Source: Molossus alvarezi (taxonomy: Eukaryota > Chordata > Mammalia > Chiroptera > Molossidae). From it: a stretch of 64,000 nt of DNA. The notes beneath the pieces were generated by a model, which was given only the letters and a program-made list of their open reading frames with translations, had not been told where the DNA came from and made no database searches. This document shows positions 47,736 through 60,026 of the stretch, one piece after another. A program made the position numbers and the translations under genes. The stretch spans positions 26,114,708 to 26,178,707 of the forward strand of contig CM073896.1 in NCBI GenBank assembly GCA_037176705.1, given 5' to 3'. Numbering within the stretch: position 1 is the stretch's first letter; every line of letters starts with the position of its first letter.

Positions 47736-48000
47736 CAAACACACTTTCTCTTCTAAAACTGAGGGAAAGGGGTGACAAAGCTTGCACTGAATGGGGGAAG
47801 AGGGGGGGGTAGGGTTAAGGAAGTAAGGCAGAGGAAAGAATGGGAAGCTCTGCACAAAAATTAGAGTTTTAAGATTTTGAACTTGAAAAGTCCATTTTGT
47901 TCATTTCAAATCTACTTCTAACACATTTTGTCCACTTCAAATGATCTTGAAAAGTGACAGCGGAGAAGAAGATAAAGTAAAACTTACTTTGTTTAAAAAA

Positions 48001-48186
48001 TTTTTTTTACTTTATTGATTTTAGAGGGAGAGGGAGAGCAAAATAGAAACATTGATGAGAGAGAATATCGATTCGCTGCCTCTTGCATGCCCCCTACAAC
48101 TTGGGCATGTGCCCTGACCAGGAATCAAACCAGTGACCTCTTGGTGCATGGGTCAAAGCTCAATGACTGAGCCATACCAATCAGGC
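48001..48186 (-). mobile_element. VES SINE, minus strand
   Basis: The minus-strand head reads 'cctgattggtatggctcagt', the B-box ggtttgattcc, the body 'catcaatgtttctattttgc', and the tail is A-rich (T run at 48000-48008). Flanking 'aaagtaaaacttacttt' and 'aaggtaaagcttatttt' look like a diverged target-site duplication. Confidence 0.92.
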
Positions 48187-50229
48187 AAGGTAAAGCTTAT
48201 TTTCATAAAATAGGAGAGGAAGTTTTGTAACAAACATTGTATGAGTTATTCAAAAGCACATTTTAATTTCAGAACCAAGGTTTATAGTGGAAAATATAAC
48301 TATTCTTATTTACCAATATATTCAAGAATTGAATCAGCTAAGTTATTGATATATGGGAGTTATAAACAGAAATGCAAGATAAGATGATTGCTGTTAAATT
48401 CAAACTAGAAACCATATGGTCATATTGGTGCAGAAATAGTGACCTGGAATTGGCAATAAGGAGATAAGTGAATGGTCATGTGATATGTGGGCCATGAGAT
48501 AAATGGAGAATGGAAGAATTTGAAGATTACCTGCGAATAAGAGCCAGGATTCAGTAATGTTGAGGCAAAACTCTCTGAGAAAAGACTGAAGTTGTACATG
48601 TTCCTAACAATGTGATGGAAAGAGTCAGTATTTTGGTCAGAAGTTGAAGAGAAACTCAGAGGGAAGAAATGCCAAGGCCCACAGAGTATATTGCGAGGAC
48701 AGAAAATATCTTGATGCTAAATCTAAAGAGGACAATTGTGAATGAAATTTATAGGTTCTAAATAGCTGAGGGTTTCTGCCTAACTTTCCAATATTTAATT
48801 AAACTTATTTATAAAGTCACTATTGAAACTAAGTTCTACAACAAATAAAATCATCACAGGTAAATTTTTGATCCTAGATCAAAATATTATCTTCTTGGCA
48901 ATGATACATTAATAAGGTACCAGAGACTATAATCAACCAAAACAGTGTTTACCAAAATAGGTGAGTTTTTTTTCATTTTCATTCAAAATTCTGTTATTTA
49001 CTAAAAGAAAAGTTATCTATTTCCATGCCATGGGACATGTTTTAGAGCATGTATTTTTATACCTAGAAAAGTATTTTTATTTTCTTCTACATCTCAAGAA
49101 GTTACAGTAGATATTGTGATCAGCTATATATCTACTGCATTAATTTTGCTTGGTTTTGGTTTAATATCTGAATTAAATGTAAGCTATAGAGAATGATATG
49201 GCTGATCAACAGAAGGTATCTGAAATGATGTTTTGGGAGGACCAGGTATATATCTTTGTTGCATGGGTTTATTGAATTCTCTGATAATATTCTTCTTTGA
49301 GGTTTATTTTGGCCAAAAGCAGGAAGCCTATAGTGGAATATCCAATACAACAAACAAACAAACAAACAAAACAATATTGTAAAAAACCCTATCCAATTCA
49401 AAGGTAGCAGTGATTGTGCCCCGACTGTTAACAGACTAATACAAGAGTGATGACCTTGCAGAGTTCATTGGTGATGAGGTCATAAAATGTGACAAAAAGA
49501 GATTGCAGTTTTTATTGTTTCATTGATTTTACCTTTTCCCTTTTCGATATGAAGTTGGCTAAAGACTTTATTTTGTTACTCACTGAGTCTAGGGAGTGTG
49601 CAGAGAGAATGATGTTACCTTTTAATAGGTGCTATGTTTAGAGGTAGTCAAGCAAGTGTACATCAAGTAAGAACTGAGCTGAAACTTGAGTCTTATAGTA
49701 AGGCTGAGTGTGTGATGAAAATTATAATAATCAATTCATTAGATGATATGTAAACATCAAGAGCAGATGGGCCTTCAGAAAACAATGATCCTATTTTAAG
49801 GAAAATATCTTGACTGTATAAAGAAAGGCAAATATAGAACATTATTAGTGTCATAAGAGTGTTATTGTTTTGTAATTTTTTTTACATATTTCCATTTTAT
49901 TACATCTGTTAAGGTTTTCTGATCTTAATTTGTGCTCAACTCATGATAACTGACTGTTATAACAAACTCTAAGATATAAAGCAAGCTGGAGATTTTTTCA
50001 GGCTTAATTTTCAACTTCTACAAACTTTCTACAATGACCAAAATTTTGCCTAGTCAATGTGACATTTGAGCTTTAGGAGTCTACCATTTAGGAAATAATT
50101 TAAATTTCCAATTTTTTTTGTAATTGTCAACTTGCAATGAACCAATAAGACTAATTTGTGTAAAATTTTAGAAATTGAATTAAAATGCAATGGCTGCATG
50201 AAGGGTTCTATATACTCTCCTGCAGTGCA
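48187..50229. other. Unique AT-rich DNA
   Basis: There is a short (AAAC)n array at about 49350-49370. No gene is supported. The minus frame at 49132-49401 has no domain. Confidence 0.45.
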
Positions 50230-50330
50230 ACCACTGAGGAAATGTTTCAATTGTTTAATCTTGAGCAAGTCATTTAATTTTTCTGAGTGTTTAATTATGT
50301 GTAAAATGAGAATAGACTGGCTTTCCCAAA
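50230..50330 (+). mobile_element. MIR fragment, plus strand
   Basis: 'ttgagcaagtcatttaattt', then 'ttctgagtgtttaatta' and 'gtgtaaaatgagaatag', match the MIR core. Confidence 0.6.
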
Positions 50331-51399
50331 CATTCTGTGCTTCTGTTATATGTGATGTAGTGATGAACTAAATTCTTTCTTCAAAAATGTCTAAATCAAT
50401 CTAAATAAACAATGTCAGGTTAACTACAAAGGAAAAGGTGATCTACCAGCCCTTTGTTCGGGTTCTGACAAAATAAGGCAAATGGCAAACCCAGTAAAGA
50501 CTTGAGGACAATGCTACAAAAACATATATATATATATATATGTTCATCCAATTTAAGCAATGTAGTCAAAGCTAATAGAGTGTTAAGATAGAGGGTCAAA
50601 CTCTGGTATCTTGTTTATGAAATAAATGCATGTCCCATGCCCAGTTATTTCTTATAGCCTGTCTTTTCTTAACAGTACAGATTGAAAACTATTTAAACAA
50701 TAAAGGTGATAGGTTTTGTTATTAGAAACTTCACAGTAAAGTAATTTACCTTCTCAATGTATTGTCTAGATGTGGCTTATAATATATTAGTATTAATTTG
50801 CACATGAAATTAAATTATAGAATTTAAAATATTCCATTTGGTAGCTACTCAGAAGATATCTTTTCCAAAATAATTTATGTTTACAAAATACATTTGAACT
50901 CAGAACTTAAGTAACATTTTTACAGTCTCATGGTTAGTTATAAAAATTATACTATAAAGCAGGCTAAAACACATAATTCTCACATGAGGCTGAAAAATCA
51001 TAACTTAAACAGAAAAAAATAGTTATAAGCTATTTATTATAGAAAAATTTAACAACATTATTACAAATCTTCATGGCCATATTCATTAAAATTTGATCTC
51101 TTTGTCTATTATATTTGTTGTCCTAAAAACTGGATATAAACTATGATGTAATCAAATATGGGATGATTGTCTAAAATAAATAATAAATACAGAAATGAGA
51201 ACTTGAAATGCAAGGTGAATACTTTACTGCTCGGAAACAAAATTTTTAAATCATAAAAATCTGAGTTTTGAGATCCCTATCAGTTGGCCACAAGCTCCCA
51301 CTCCTCACATAGTTTATTACATCTCCCTCTGCGCTCTCTCCTGCAGCTGAATCCAGGCATCTGCTCCTGAGGTGCTCATGCCCCATGTTTTTTCACCTG
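50331..51399. other. Unique AT-rich DNA
   Basis: Contains a short (AT)n array at about 50524-50541. No other feature is seen. Confidence 0.45.
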
Positions 51400-51620
51400 A
51401 AATGACTAACCATTCCATTCTTTTGGAATGCCCTTTCTGTTATGATTTCTTTAAGCTTTATCTTCCCTTCAAATATTTGTCATGTGCATGATACATCCTC
51501 TGTGAAGTTTGTACTGATTTCTACATCTTCTGAGACCTTAGACAGTCTTTACCATTTATACTACTCTTTTCATGTTTATCACACAGGCCCGTGACATTTG
51601 GTCCTGAGCTACAATTGTTA
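51400..51620 (+). mobile_element. L2 fragment, plus strand
   Basis: 'ttttggaatgccctttctgt', 'tcttcccttcaaatatttgt' and 'cctctgtgaagtttgtact' follow L2 3' wording. It is old, and both ends are uncertain. Confidence 0.55.
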
Positions 51621-52408
51621 ACAGCCACCCAATATTTTAAGGACTTCCTTATCTAGATTCAATTGCACTGAAGTCCCAGTAGTTCTGACATCCTGTGTGT
51701 TCAGGTCAGTTAATTTCCTTTTGATAAAATTTCATCCTAGATATAAAGAAGATAAATAAGACAATACATAAATGTAACCTGATACAAACGTGACATGCCC
51801 ACAGCAACTGCAAGTCACAAAGCTAGCATTTGAATGAAGTTCTTTCTTATGTCTAATCCTGTGTCCTTTCTCATATACCTGATTAGAAATCCAGGCACAC
51901 TGCTACATGATTTTATGCTACTGATTACCAATTCTAAGGATTGCTTCTAGTTGGTAGCAAACGATTCATGGAAATCTCAAAAAAAAAAAATTCTTGAATT
52001 CTTTTCACCTGTAAGATAAACACTGTAAAAACCCCTAGAGGAAGAGAAACTTTTGTGAAATTGAACTAACAACAACATGTATAAATGTTCAAAGACATGG
52101 TGAGGTACTGATGGAAGAAAAGTACACCTTCCAATTTTATGTCAGTGGAAATGGAGGTTGTTTGGATCACACAAAGAGACAGTAGCCTCCCATTTGCTCT
52201 CGACCATTTAATTATCATTATCATAATTCACATTGCTATAGTGGAATTAGTCATAATAAAACACAGGCAGGTATTACAGCTTGATGATAGATTGGATTAC
52301 TCTTTATTGTCACTGATTGTTGTTTTCGTTTTTCTGTATTTTACTATTGTTTTATTATAATTCCCCAAAAAACTATACAGACTCTTTTAATACTTCTGAA
52401 CCACCCTT
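51621..52408. other. Unique DNA, no gene seen
   Basis: AT-rich DNA with an A run near 51981-51992. No gene or nameable repeat is seen. Confidence 0.45.
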
Positions 52409-52414
52409 ACGTTA

Positions 52415-52917
52415 TGCCACGACCGACAGGCTAGTTGAACCAGACCTGAGGAGGGGCGACTGGAGACTAAGAAAGACACAGAGACATTACACAGAGAAAA
52501 GGTCGGGGCAGGTGGGACACTGCTCTCTGGTGGAGGAACAGCGACCCCCAGCTAGCTCAGCAAGTTTATTATATAGCCAGATGAAGGGGAGGAAGGTTTA
52601 AAAGTTTTTTTGTCTTCAAACCCCAGATGTTTCTTTTCGGCCTCTGAGCTCAGGTCAAGACTGTTGATACGTTCTTGCCCTCGGCTCATTAGGCTCCTGC
52701 CTGGGCTTTGCCAGCACACAGGATTTACGAGAGACGGTGGGCAGATGCTTCTGGGTGAGACTTTCCAGCACGCAGGGTCAGCAGGAGGCCAGGGACTAAA
52801 GGCTCCTGGGCGAGACCATGCAATCACCGCAGGGCCTCGTCCCTGGCACTGAAAGCTCCTGGGCCAGTCTGTGCAAACAGCACAGATCAAGAGACCTTGG
52901 CTCTGCCGCCCTTCACA
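52415..52917 (-). mobile_element. Solo LTR of an endogenous retrovirus, minus strand
   Basis: A GC-rich 503-bp block lies in AT-rich DNA. On the minus strand it starts TGTGAAGGGC and ends GTCGTGGCA, so it has TG...CA termini. It is flanked by the 6-bp duplication ACGTTA (52409-52414 and 52918-52923). The minus strand carries CTATATAATAAACTTG at 52563-52578, a combined TATA-box and AATAAA polyadenylation signal. No internal retroviral sequence or second LTR is present, so it is a solo LTR left by recombination. A 6-bp duplication is typical of class II (betaretrovirus-like) ERVs. Many CpGs remain, indicating a recent insertion. It is noncoding. Confidence 0.88.
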
Positions 52918-52923
52918 ACGTTA

Positions 52924-53184
52924 TAGGTCACAAACACAGAATGTGACACCAATAGATATCGAATATATCTCTTTTGATTTACATAACAAATGAGTAAAAA
53001 GATAATTGGTTATTAGCAACTCTTATTTTGAAAGAAAAATGAGTCTATAAAACTAAATAAATTAAATTAATGATACCAGGCTAATGAAAATCTCTTTGAT
53101 AATATAATTTACTTATACTCATTGTCAAAATTGAATACCAAAATGAATCCCAAAAATAAATCCCTTTTGAGAAATTTTGTCAAA
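52924..53184. other. Unique AT-rich spacer
   Basis: Nothing is recognised between the solo LTR and the L2. Confidence 0.5.
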
Positions 53185-53520
53185 ATGGAAATTAGATCAT
53201 GCCACTCTTGTCTTATGGTTTCCAATTCTTTCAGAGGATAAAAAGCATTTCCTTTTTACAGTGACTTCCAAAGCACCCCCTTTTACAGCACCCTTCCCCT
53301 TCCTCGCTCTCCCTGAATTTCCCCTTGTGGCCTCTGTGCAGTTTCTCCTTGATGCCAAGCATCTCCCAACCATAGAGGTGTTTTATTTACTTCTGTCTAG
53401 AGTGCTCGTTCTCTGGGTAACTGCAGAGCTACCTGTATCACCTTTCTCAGCTTCTTTTCTTATCAGTGAGACCTTTCCTAAGTACCCTACATGAAATTAC
53501 AATTGCCCTGTCCTATGTCT

Positions 53521-53561
<41 letters not shown>

Positions 53562-53805
53562 TCAATATAATCCTTTCTTGCTTTATTGTTCATCCCAGTA
53601 CTTAAGTACGTAGCACGTAACACTTTATAGCACTTATTACCCTCTGAAGTGTCATGTTGTGTGTTTATTGTTTGTATTCTTCTATCAAAATGTATAATTT
53701 GAAATTATAAAGGAGTTTGGCTTGTTGGTCTGTATACTCTCCAGGCCTAGGAGAGTGTCTGGGACTTATTAACTTTACAATAAATGCCATTTTAATAAAT
53801 TAATA
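53185..53805 (+). mobile_element. L2 LINE 3' end, plus strand
   Basis: L2 wording is continuous: 'gatcatgccactcttgtctt', 'tttctcagcttcttttctta', 'gtacttaagtacgtagcacg', 'agcacttattaccctctgaa' and 'aggagagtgtctgggactta', ending with 'aataaatgccattttaataa'. A (CA)n array interrupts it at 53522-53558. No frame survives; the 105-codon frame at 53177-53494 is coincidental. Confidence 0.85.
53522..53558. repeat. (CA)n microsatellite within L2
   Basis: About 18 perfect CA units. Confidence 0.95.
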
Positions 53806-54469
53806 ACCAAGTCTGTATTAGCTTTAGTGCATTTAAAAATAAATATTTCAGGCTGGGTGTATTCTGCCATTTACCAAGCCATCTATCAGTTTTGAATGAC
53901 AAAGAGAACATTTTGGGAATGTTTTTCTCTATACATTTTTTCACTAATTTTTCTGTCATGAGATATTTCCATGGAGGTTTGTATACTTTATGGATTTGTT
54001 GGATGAGACAATTGCGGTTAGTTCCATAGAACATAATTTTATTATAAGGGATAGTAACAGTACTAATAGATGTAATTCACAGATTATCCCTTATTTTAGT
54101 GAAGACTAACTACCTTTCTACCAACATGGCAGGAAGTAGACTGATTTGTTTACTCTTTTTTTCCATTTTGATCTTTTCGTTCAGTTGTGGGCAATGACAG
54201 CTGTAGCTGTAATTTGCTTCACCTCAGTTTTTGCTTTTGTCTTTTTAAAGAGTCAATGAGCTAAAAATGGCTTCTACTTCTTTGAATGGTTATATTTTAA
54301 ATGATTATATAAGCATCTGCATAAATCCTTGATATTTTTTTCTTGGCCTACAAAACCTAAAGTATTTATCTCGCCCTGTAAGAAAATGTTTACCAACCCT
54401 GTTCTAGTTGTTGGAAGTTAAATGAGAATCTAAAACTCATTAATAAAATAAGATGAGTAGCTCCCATTA
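53806..54469. other. Unique AT-rich DNA
   Basis: No gene or named repeat is seen. The minus frame at 53792-54034 has no domain. Confidence 0.45.
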
Positions 54470-54660
54470 ATCGAGAACCCATTATGTGCTTAGTATTGCG
54501 ATATGTTATTTAAAGTCCTTAATGTTTGTGCAAGTATGATATTTTTAATCACAGTTTTATATGTGAGTAAATAAAGGCTCATAAAGATAAATAACTTGGC
54601 CAAGATCATATTAGCAGTTTCCCCAACAGATTAGCAATTGATCTCTGCTCAGCACTGTTA
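54470..54660 (-). mobile_element. MIR SINE, minus strand
   Basis: Reversed MIR order: 'cgagaacccattatgtgctt', 'agtccttaatgtttgtgcaa', 'ggctcataaagataaataac', 'ttggccaagatcatattagc'. Diverged. Confidence 0.7.
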
Positions 54661-55458
54661 ACAAACAGCAACAATGAAAACAGCAGCAGCAACAGCAATG
54701 GTAAAATAAAGCTAGTTAAGGGGGGAAAATTTAAGACCAAGAATAAACTATTAACTCCTTAGAGGTTAAAATTTCCTGGTGGGCAGTCCACTGTCTTAGT
54801 TTTCATGACTATCTTATATTTTCTGCTCTGCTTCAGTAATGTATGAAGCAAGATGGAGTTTGTCAGCTGGTGGCCAGGAAAATAAAGGACTCTTGCCAAT
54901 ATCCAAATGTCCCATCTGGTGGTTGGTCATGACTCTGTGCTTCCCACCTGTTACCACAGTTGAGGGTGCATCCTGATCTCTGAAGGGTAGGCCATGAGCA
55001 GAAACTCACTTGTAAAACAAAATCCAAGGTTCACAAGTAGAGCCAACAAGAGCTGAATATCACAAATATTTTGAAATATATTGATCACATCAATAATGTT
55101 TCCTGAAAACTACATTGAAATTTTTGGATACCTATGTTCTTGAGAGATATTACTTTGAGACAATAGACTATATGTTTATTTCTTGAATGCATAAAGACCA
55201 TATTAAGTAGATCTCAGATGTAAATTAACACTGGATGGTCTCATAGAAAAGTATGTCCATAAAATTATTTGAATTACATGAAATTATAAGTACACGGTGA
55301 CATGGTGTGCTTGGAAGAGAACTGAAGGAAGAGTCAATGAAAAAGTACCCAAGCCACGCTTTCCACATTTCCTTTTGTGAGATGTACAACTAACTTTTAA
55401 AACAAGCTAGTCCTTAGGGGTCTTCACCAATTTGTTAATTTTCCATATGAAAAGTATT
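54661..55458. other. Unique DNA, no gene seen
   Basis: A short CAGCAGCAACAGCAA stretch lies near 54680. Nothing else is classifiable. Confidence 0.45.
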
Positions 55459-55660
55459 CTTTTTAATTCTCACCTGGGGATGTTTATTAATTTAAGAGAG
55501 AGAGGAACATTGATGTGAAAGAGAAACATTGATCAGTTGCCTCCTGTTCATGCCCCAACTGAGGATTGAACCTAGGCATGTGCCCTGACCCAGAATGGAA
55601 CCTGCAACCTTTTTTGTATACAGGGGTGACACACCAGTCAACTGAGCCACTGGGTCGAGG
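55459..55660 (-). mobile_element. VES SINE, minus strand, hairpin tail degraded
   Basis: The minus-strand head reads 'ccagtggctcagttgactgg', the B-box region 'ggttccattctgg', the body 'catcaatgttcctctctctc', and the remnant hairpin 'catccccaggtgagaatta'. Flanking 'gaaaagt' before and after suggests the target-site duplication. The body resembles the non-hairpin subfamily although the tail is of the hairpin class. Confidence 0.9.
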
Positions 55661-55701
55661 TGAAAAGTTTTTAAAAATAATGGTTTTTGTTGCAAAATCA
55701 T

Positions 55702-55723
55702 ACACACACACACACACACACAC
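55702..55723. repeat. (AC)n microsatellite
   Basis: Eleven AC units, followed by a mixed TA/CA stretch to about 55785. Confidence 0.93.
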
Positions 55724-55785
55724 GGCCACATATAACATATATATATGTATATACACACAAATGTGTTCACACACACAGACCTATC

Positions 55786-57440
55786 TATGTATCTATTTAC
55801 CTTTCTATAACATATAGACATTTTTTTTCCTTTTTGACTTTAGACAGTCATTAAGAGAAGTCTATTTCCCAGGGATCTACAGCATATTCACTTTTTAGTG
55901 TATTGTGTTTACAATTCCTGCTGATTTTCCTGATTGAATTGCTTGCTGTTATTTAGCGTTTGCTGAGATGAGTAGTCAGGGAGTCAGCTCAGAACATAGC
56001 ATTACGTAGCAGTCACTGGCTAGTAATATAGGCTGTGCTTGTCTGCTCTACAATCAAAAACAAAGTGAAAGAAAGAAAACTAATTGAAGATGACTTGAAT
56101 GTAAGGGGTATTGATAAGATGATTCAAAATATTGATAGGCAATGTCTATACTATTTCCACAATTAAAGAACACAGAATGATAAAAATATGTTTCATCTAT
56201 TTATCTTTCCATTTCATGCTGTATTTATATGAAGATAGCAAAGGGAACAGCACCCATTCCTAGTGGATAGAATTCTTTTTTTGTCCTAGTTTCCTTAAGT
56301 GCCACCTAGCGCTTGTATTTTTTGGAGAGTAAATATTAGTGGAATTAATATTACATTTAAAAAGTGAAATGAGTTGAAGTTGAATTTATAAGGGAATGAA
56401 TAAGCAAAAATGATAATGCTTTGGAGACTTCCTGGCAGGACTTGGACTGATGACAGAAAAAAAAGAGAAGCATAGAAAACATTCACCAATCCAGTCAAAT
56501 ACCTCTTTAACGAAAAGTCATGTTATCAGTTTTAAAACACATTTAACAAGTGCCCAAAGCTGAAAGGTAGGCCTAAGGGATTTCATTGTAGAAATGGCAG
56601 CTGGATATCTGTTTACTTTTAGGACAGAAGAAAGCTTAAAATACACACAATTGCAGGAGTTACTATAGTGTCACTATGCATTAGAGCTGGAAATAAGTGC
56701 CTACGTAAATTGTTGGACATTTGTGGCACCTAAAATTGCCACCTGAATCCAATGAACTATAATATCTTTTCTTCTTAAAGAAAACCTGTGTTCTCAAAGT
56801 TCATCTTTGAAGGCTGAAAATAAAATCTTCTATCCTAAGTCTAAATTGTTAAAGTATCTCATTAAAGCTTTTTTTTTTCTATAAAATTCATTTGAATGCT
56901 AATTAATATCAGAATTCCTTTTCTCTCTTACCAGTATGTTATGTTTAATATCTTGAGAAGTAATACTGAGTGCACCAATAAAGTACTGCCATTAACCATA
57001 AAAGGTTCAGCAAACAAGAGGACGAGTAACCCATTATATGCCATAGACTGTGCTCTGAAATTCATAGTGTTCTGGTAGATGGTGTAACTCCAAGACAACT
57101 CTGAAGGTTGCTTTATTGTCCTTTAAGATTAAAGAAAAAATTCTTTAGTGAATTCCATACTTTTTTCCTTTAGCACATTGCAAGGGCTGTTTCGCATTCA
57201 ACTTCGTAAGTGTGGAGGACAGAGACCGTTCTACTGGAGCATATATCATTAAAACTTTGTTAATTTTATGATTTCAACAACTGGACAAACTGTTTAAGCA
57301 TGTTGTTGTAGCTACCAAGGTGTTGATTTTGTTTCTTTCTCATAAGGAAAGAGGAAATTTTTCTCTAGCTTTCAAGTGAAATTGGGGTCCTAATGTTAGC
57401 AGTAACTTTGCAGACCGTCTTATGTATTGAGGTTTCCTCT
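55786..57440. other. Unique AT-rich DNA
   Basis: No gene or repeat family is recognised. The minus frame at 56295-56498 and plus frame at 56896-57078 lack any domain. Confidence 0.45.
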
Positions 57441-57500
57441 TTTTCAATAAGAAAGTCAAGATCCATAGACTTTTCAATAAGAAAGTCAAGATCCATAGAC
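57441..57500 (+). repeat. Perfect 30-bp tandem duplication (x2)
   Basis: The 30-bp unit at 57441-57470 is repeated exactly at 57471-57500. It begins ttttcaataagaaag and ends atccatagac. Absence of any difference indicates a recent slippage or duplication event. Confidence 0.97.
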
Positions 57501-59549
57501 TTAGAGAAGATAAGTATTTTATGTTAGAGCACAAACTGGAATCTCAGTAATTTGACCTCCACTCCCGTTTCTATGTCGATCACTCTGCCACTAAGTAGTG
57601 ATGCATGGGATGCTTACTTGCATATTTTTGGAAGAACATGGAATGCTTACTTGCAAATTTTTAGACCCAGACTGTTTGTGAAAAGTTTCTGTTGTTTTGT
57701 TGGCATGCAGTCCTAAGAGCCATTTACCTGAAAAATATGTTTCCCCTCATTGCTAGGAAGTAAAACTTGCATTTCACAATGTCTATTCTGTGGCTATATT
57801 ATTACCATGCATACATTATTTAGAGTTTGTGTTAAAATGATGAAAAACAAGATTACTCTCAATGTTACCATTAATATGAGAAAATAGTGATATAGGCAAT
57901 ATGAAAATAATAAAAATCATATATATGTAATACATCTTAAGATTTTGGTTGCTCAAAAATCTATCATCCCAGTTTTGTGTTACTTAGGGTAACAATGGCA
58001 TTCACTTTTTTTGAGGAATACATATACACTACGAAATATACCAGAAGGATATTATGGGCCACTAAGAGGTTGTTCTGCAATTCAATATATGATAGCACAG
58101 TCCACTGAGTGTATAGGCCACCCAGAGATAATGTGGAGCTTATTGCTTATTAAAGTATATTGCCATTTACTTTGACCCTTGACAAATGCTATTCTTCAAG
58201 GTTTTTTTCTCTGTCTTTCTTTTTCCCTCTTGACAGGTAATGATTTCAAAAGATCTATTAGATATTATATGCATAATGAAAGTGCAAAGCTTGCTGTCAG
58301 ATACAATAGACTGCAGATTTTATTTGAGATCTCAAAGTTATACAGTGTCGTAGGTACTGGAAGGTCAGTGAAGACTGTGTCTGTTTCCTATCTCCTTTCT
58401 TTGGCAGATATTAGCAAAGTTACTTGAATAATGCATAATATTTCTTTCTGTTCCCCCCTTATCTTGAAGGTCAGTTTATTCTTCCATAAGCAGAAGGTTA
58501 ATGATAATCTCTATTTTAATGGTTTATATTTTATTCGTTGGTATGTACTTTGTAAGTTTTAAGTAATATGGAATAATAAAAATTGGTTCATTATTTTTTC
58601 TTATAAATAGACATTATAATGTTAAAGAAAATTAACAAAGAATAACATAATTCTATCACTATTTTCATTTGTGTGATACATAAGACTTCCTAATATAGTC
58701 ATATAGTATAGCTACATTATACATTTCTTTTTGCTCTTAATTATTATGAATAGTGATCATATTAATCTTTTAATGGTTGTGGATAGTTTTACCATTTCAA
58801 TGCACCAAGCTCTATTTAATGTGCCCTCAAAGGTTGAAAGTATTACTGATAATGATGCAACAAATGTGTTCATGCATACTGTTTGAAATTCTATTGAATT
58901 ATTTCCTTAGGGTCACATCCTATAATCATAATGATTTAAAGAGGAATTTATATTATAAGATTTTGCTACAAATTATCATGGTAATTTCCCAAAGATCTAC
59001 ATGAAATGATAATGCCACCAGTTCTGATTGAAGACGCCCATTCCATTCAATGTGACCATTTATGTTTTGTTTGTTATAAAAATTTTTGTTGCCTATGTCA
59101 ATGTTCTTGTTTGAAACTATTTGATAACTTGCAAGAAAGAATATTAACATTAAGTTTTACTCTATTAATTTTATTTTTTATGTAAACTCTTCGTATCCCT
59201 TCATATACTTGTATTAGAATCTTCATTATTTTTGATAAATATTTAACTATTACATCTTAATTATTATCTTTCTATTTTTATTTTTACAAGACCAAAATTT
59301 GAAAAGTTTATATGTTTCAATTTTTAAATTTTGTTTTTGTGATTTCTTCAGATTTCAAAGCTAAGAAATTCATTATTGCTTCACATAGTTAACCAATATT
59401 CCTTATATTTTAGGAGTGTTTTTATGTAGATTTAACAAGTGTTTGATTTTATATGGTATGTGCTGCTATGGCATATAATACACCTTGCCCATTTGTACCC
59501 CTCCCAAAATTTTTATTCAGTTTTCTGAAAGTCACTTTTCACTGTTTAA
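57501..59549. other. Unique AT-rich DNA
   Basis: No gene is supported. An 82-codon frame at 58179-58427 starts with a hydrophobic stretch but lacks a family match and continues into ordinary AT-rich sequence. Confidence 0.45.
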
Positions 59550-59732
59550 GTGGGGAACGTCCAGCCCATGGGCCTTATAAGCCTTTGAAATCAATGCCAG
59601 CTAACATTGCATGCCTCACCAAATTAGCCTGACCAAATGTAGCAGGCTAATTTTTAAACTGATAAAAATGTATGGCCCTTGAATGATGTTATAAATATCC
59701 AAATGGCCCTTGGCAGAAGAAAGGTTCCCCAA
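59550..59732. mobile_element. Nonautonomous hAT-type DNA transposon (MITE)
   Basis: The ends are inverted: 'gtggggaacgtccagccc' and 'gggccttataagcc' on the left, 'ggcccttggcagaagaaagg' and 'ttcccca' on the right. Between them lie 'aactgataaaaatgtatggc' and 'atgatgttataaatatccaa'. This is the layout of old mammalian hAT (Charlie-like) MITEs with GGGGAACC-type termini. No transposase is present. I could not settle the 8-bp target duplication. Confidence 0.75.
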
Positions 59733-59805
59733 TGTTTTTGAACTTATGGTTTTGGAATACTTATTATATATTAACCAATATTTGTCTTGGAAACTGATTT
59801 TTTAA

Positions 59806-60010
59806 ATATTTTTTATTGATTGTTTTAGAGAGAGAGGAAAAGAGAAAGATATAAACATTGATGTAAGTGAGAAACATCAATTGGCTGCCTCCTGCATGAC
59901 CCCACTGGGGATGGAGCCCAAAACCCTGGCATGTGCCCTGACCGGGAATCAAACTGGGACTTTTCAGTCCTTGGGACAATACTCAATCCACTGATACACA
60001 CTGGCTGGGC
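59806..60010 (-). mobile_element. VES SINE, minus strand, with TSD
   Basis: The minus-strand head reads gcccagccagtgtgtatcag, the B-box 'gtttgattccc', the body 'tcaatgtttatatctttctc', and the tail AATCAATAAAAAATA. Direct repeats aaactgatttttta (59791-59804) and aaattgaatttttta (60012-60026) flank it with small differences. Non-hairpin class. Confidence 0.93.
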
Positions 60011-60026
60011 AAAATTGAATTTTTTA

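Noticed and set aside
52552..52890. 112-codon minus-strand frame in the GC-rich block
   Set aside because: It lies inside the solo LTR and has no protein features. The LTR is noncoding.
53177..53494. 105-codon plus-strand frame
   Set aside because: It runs through an L2 3' region in a frame unrelated to L2 protein.
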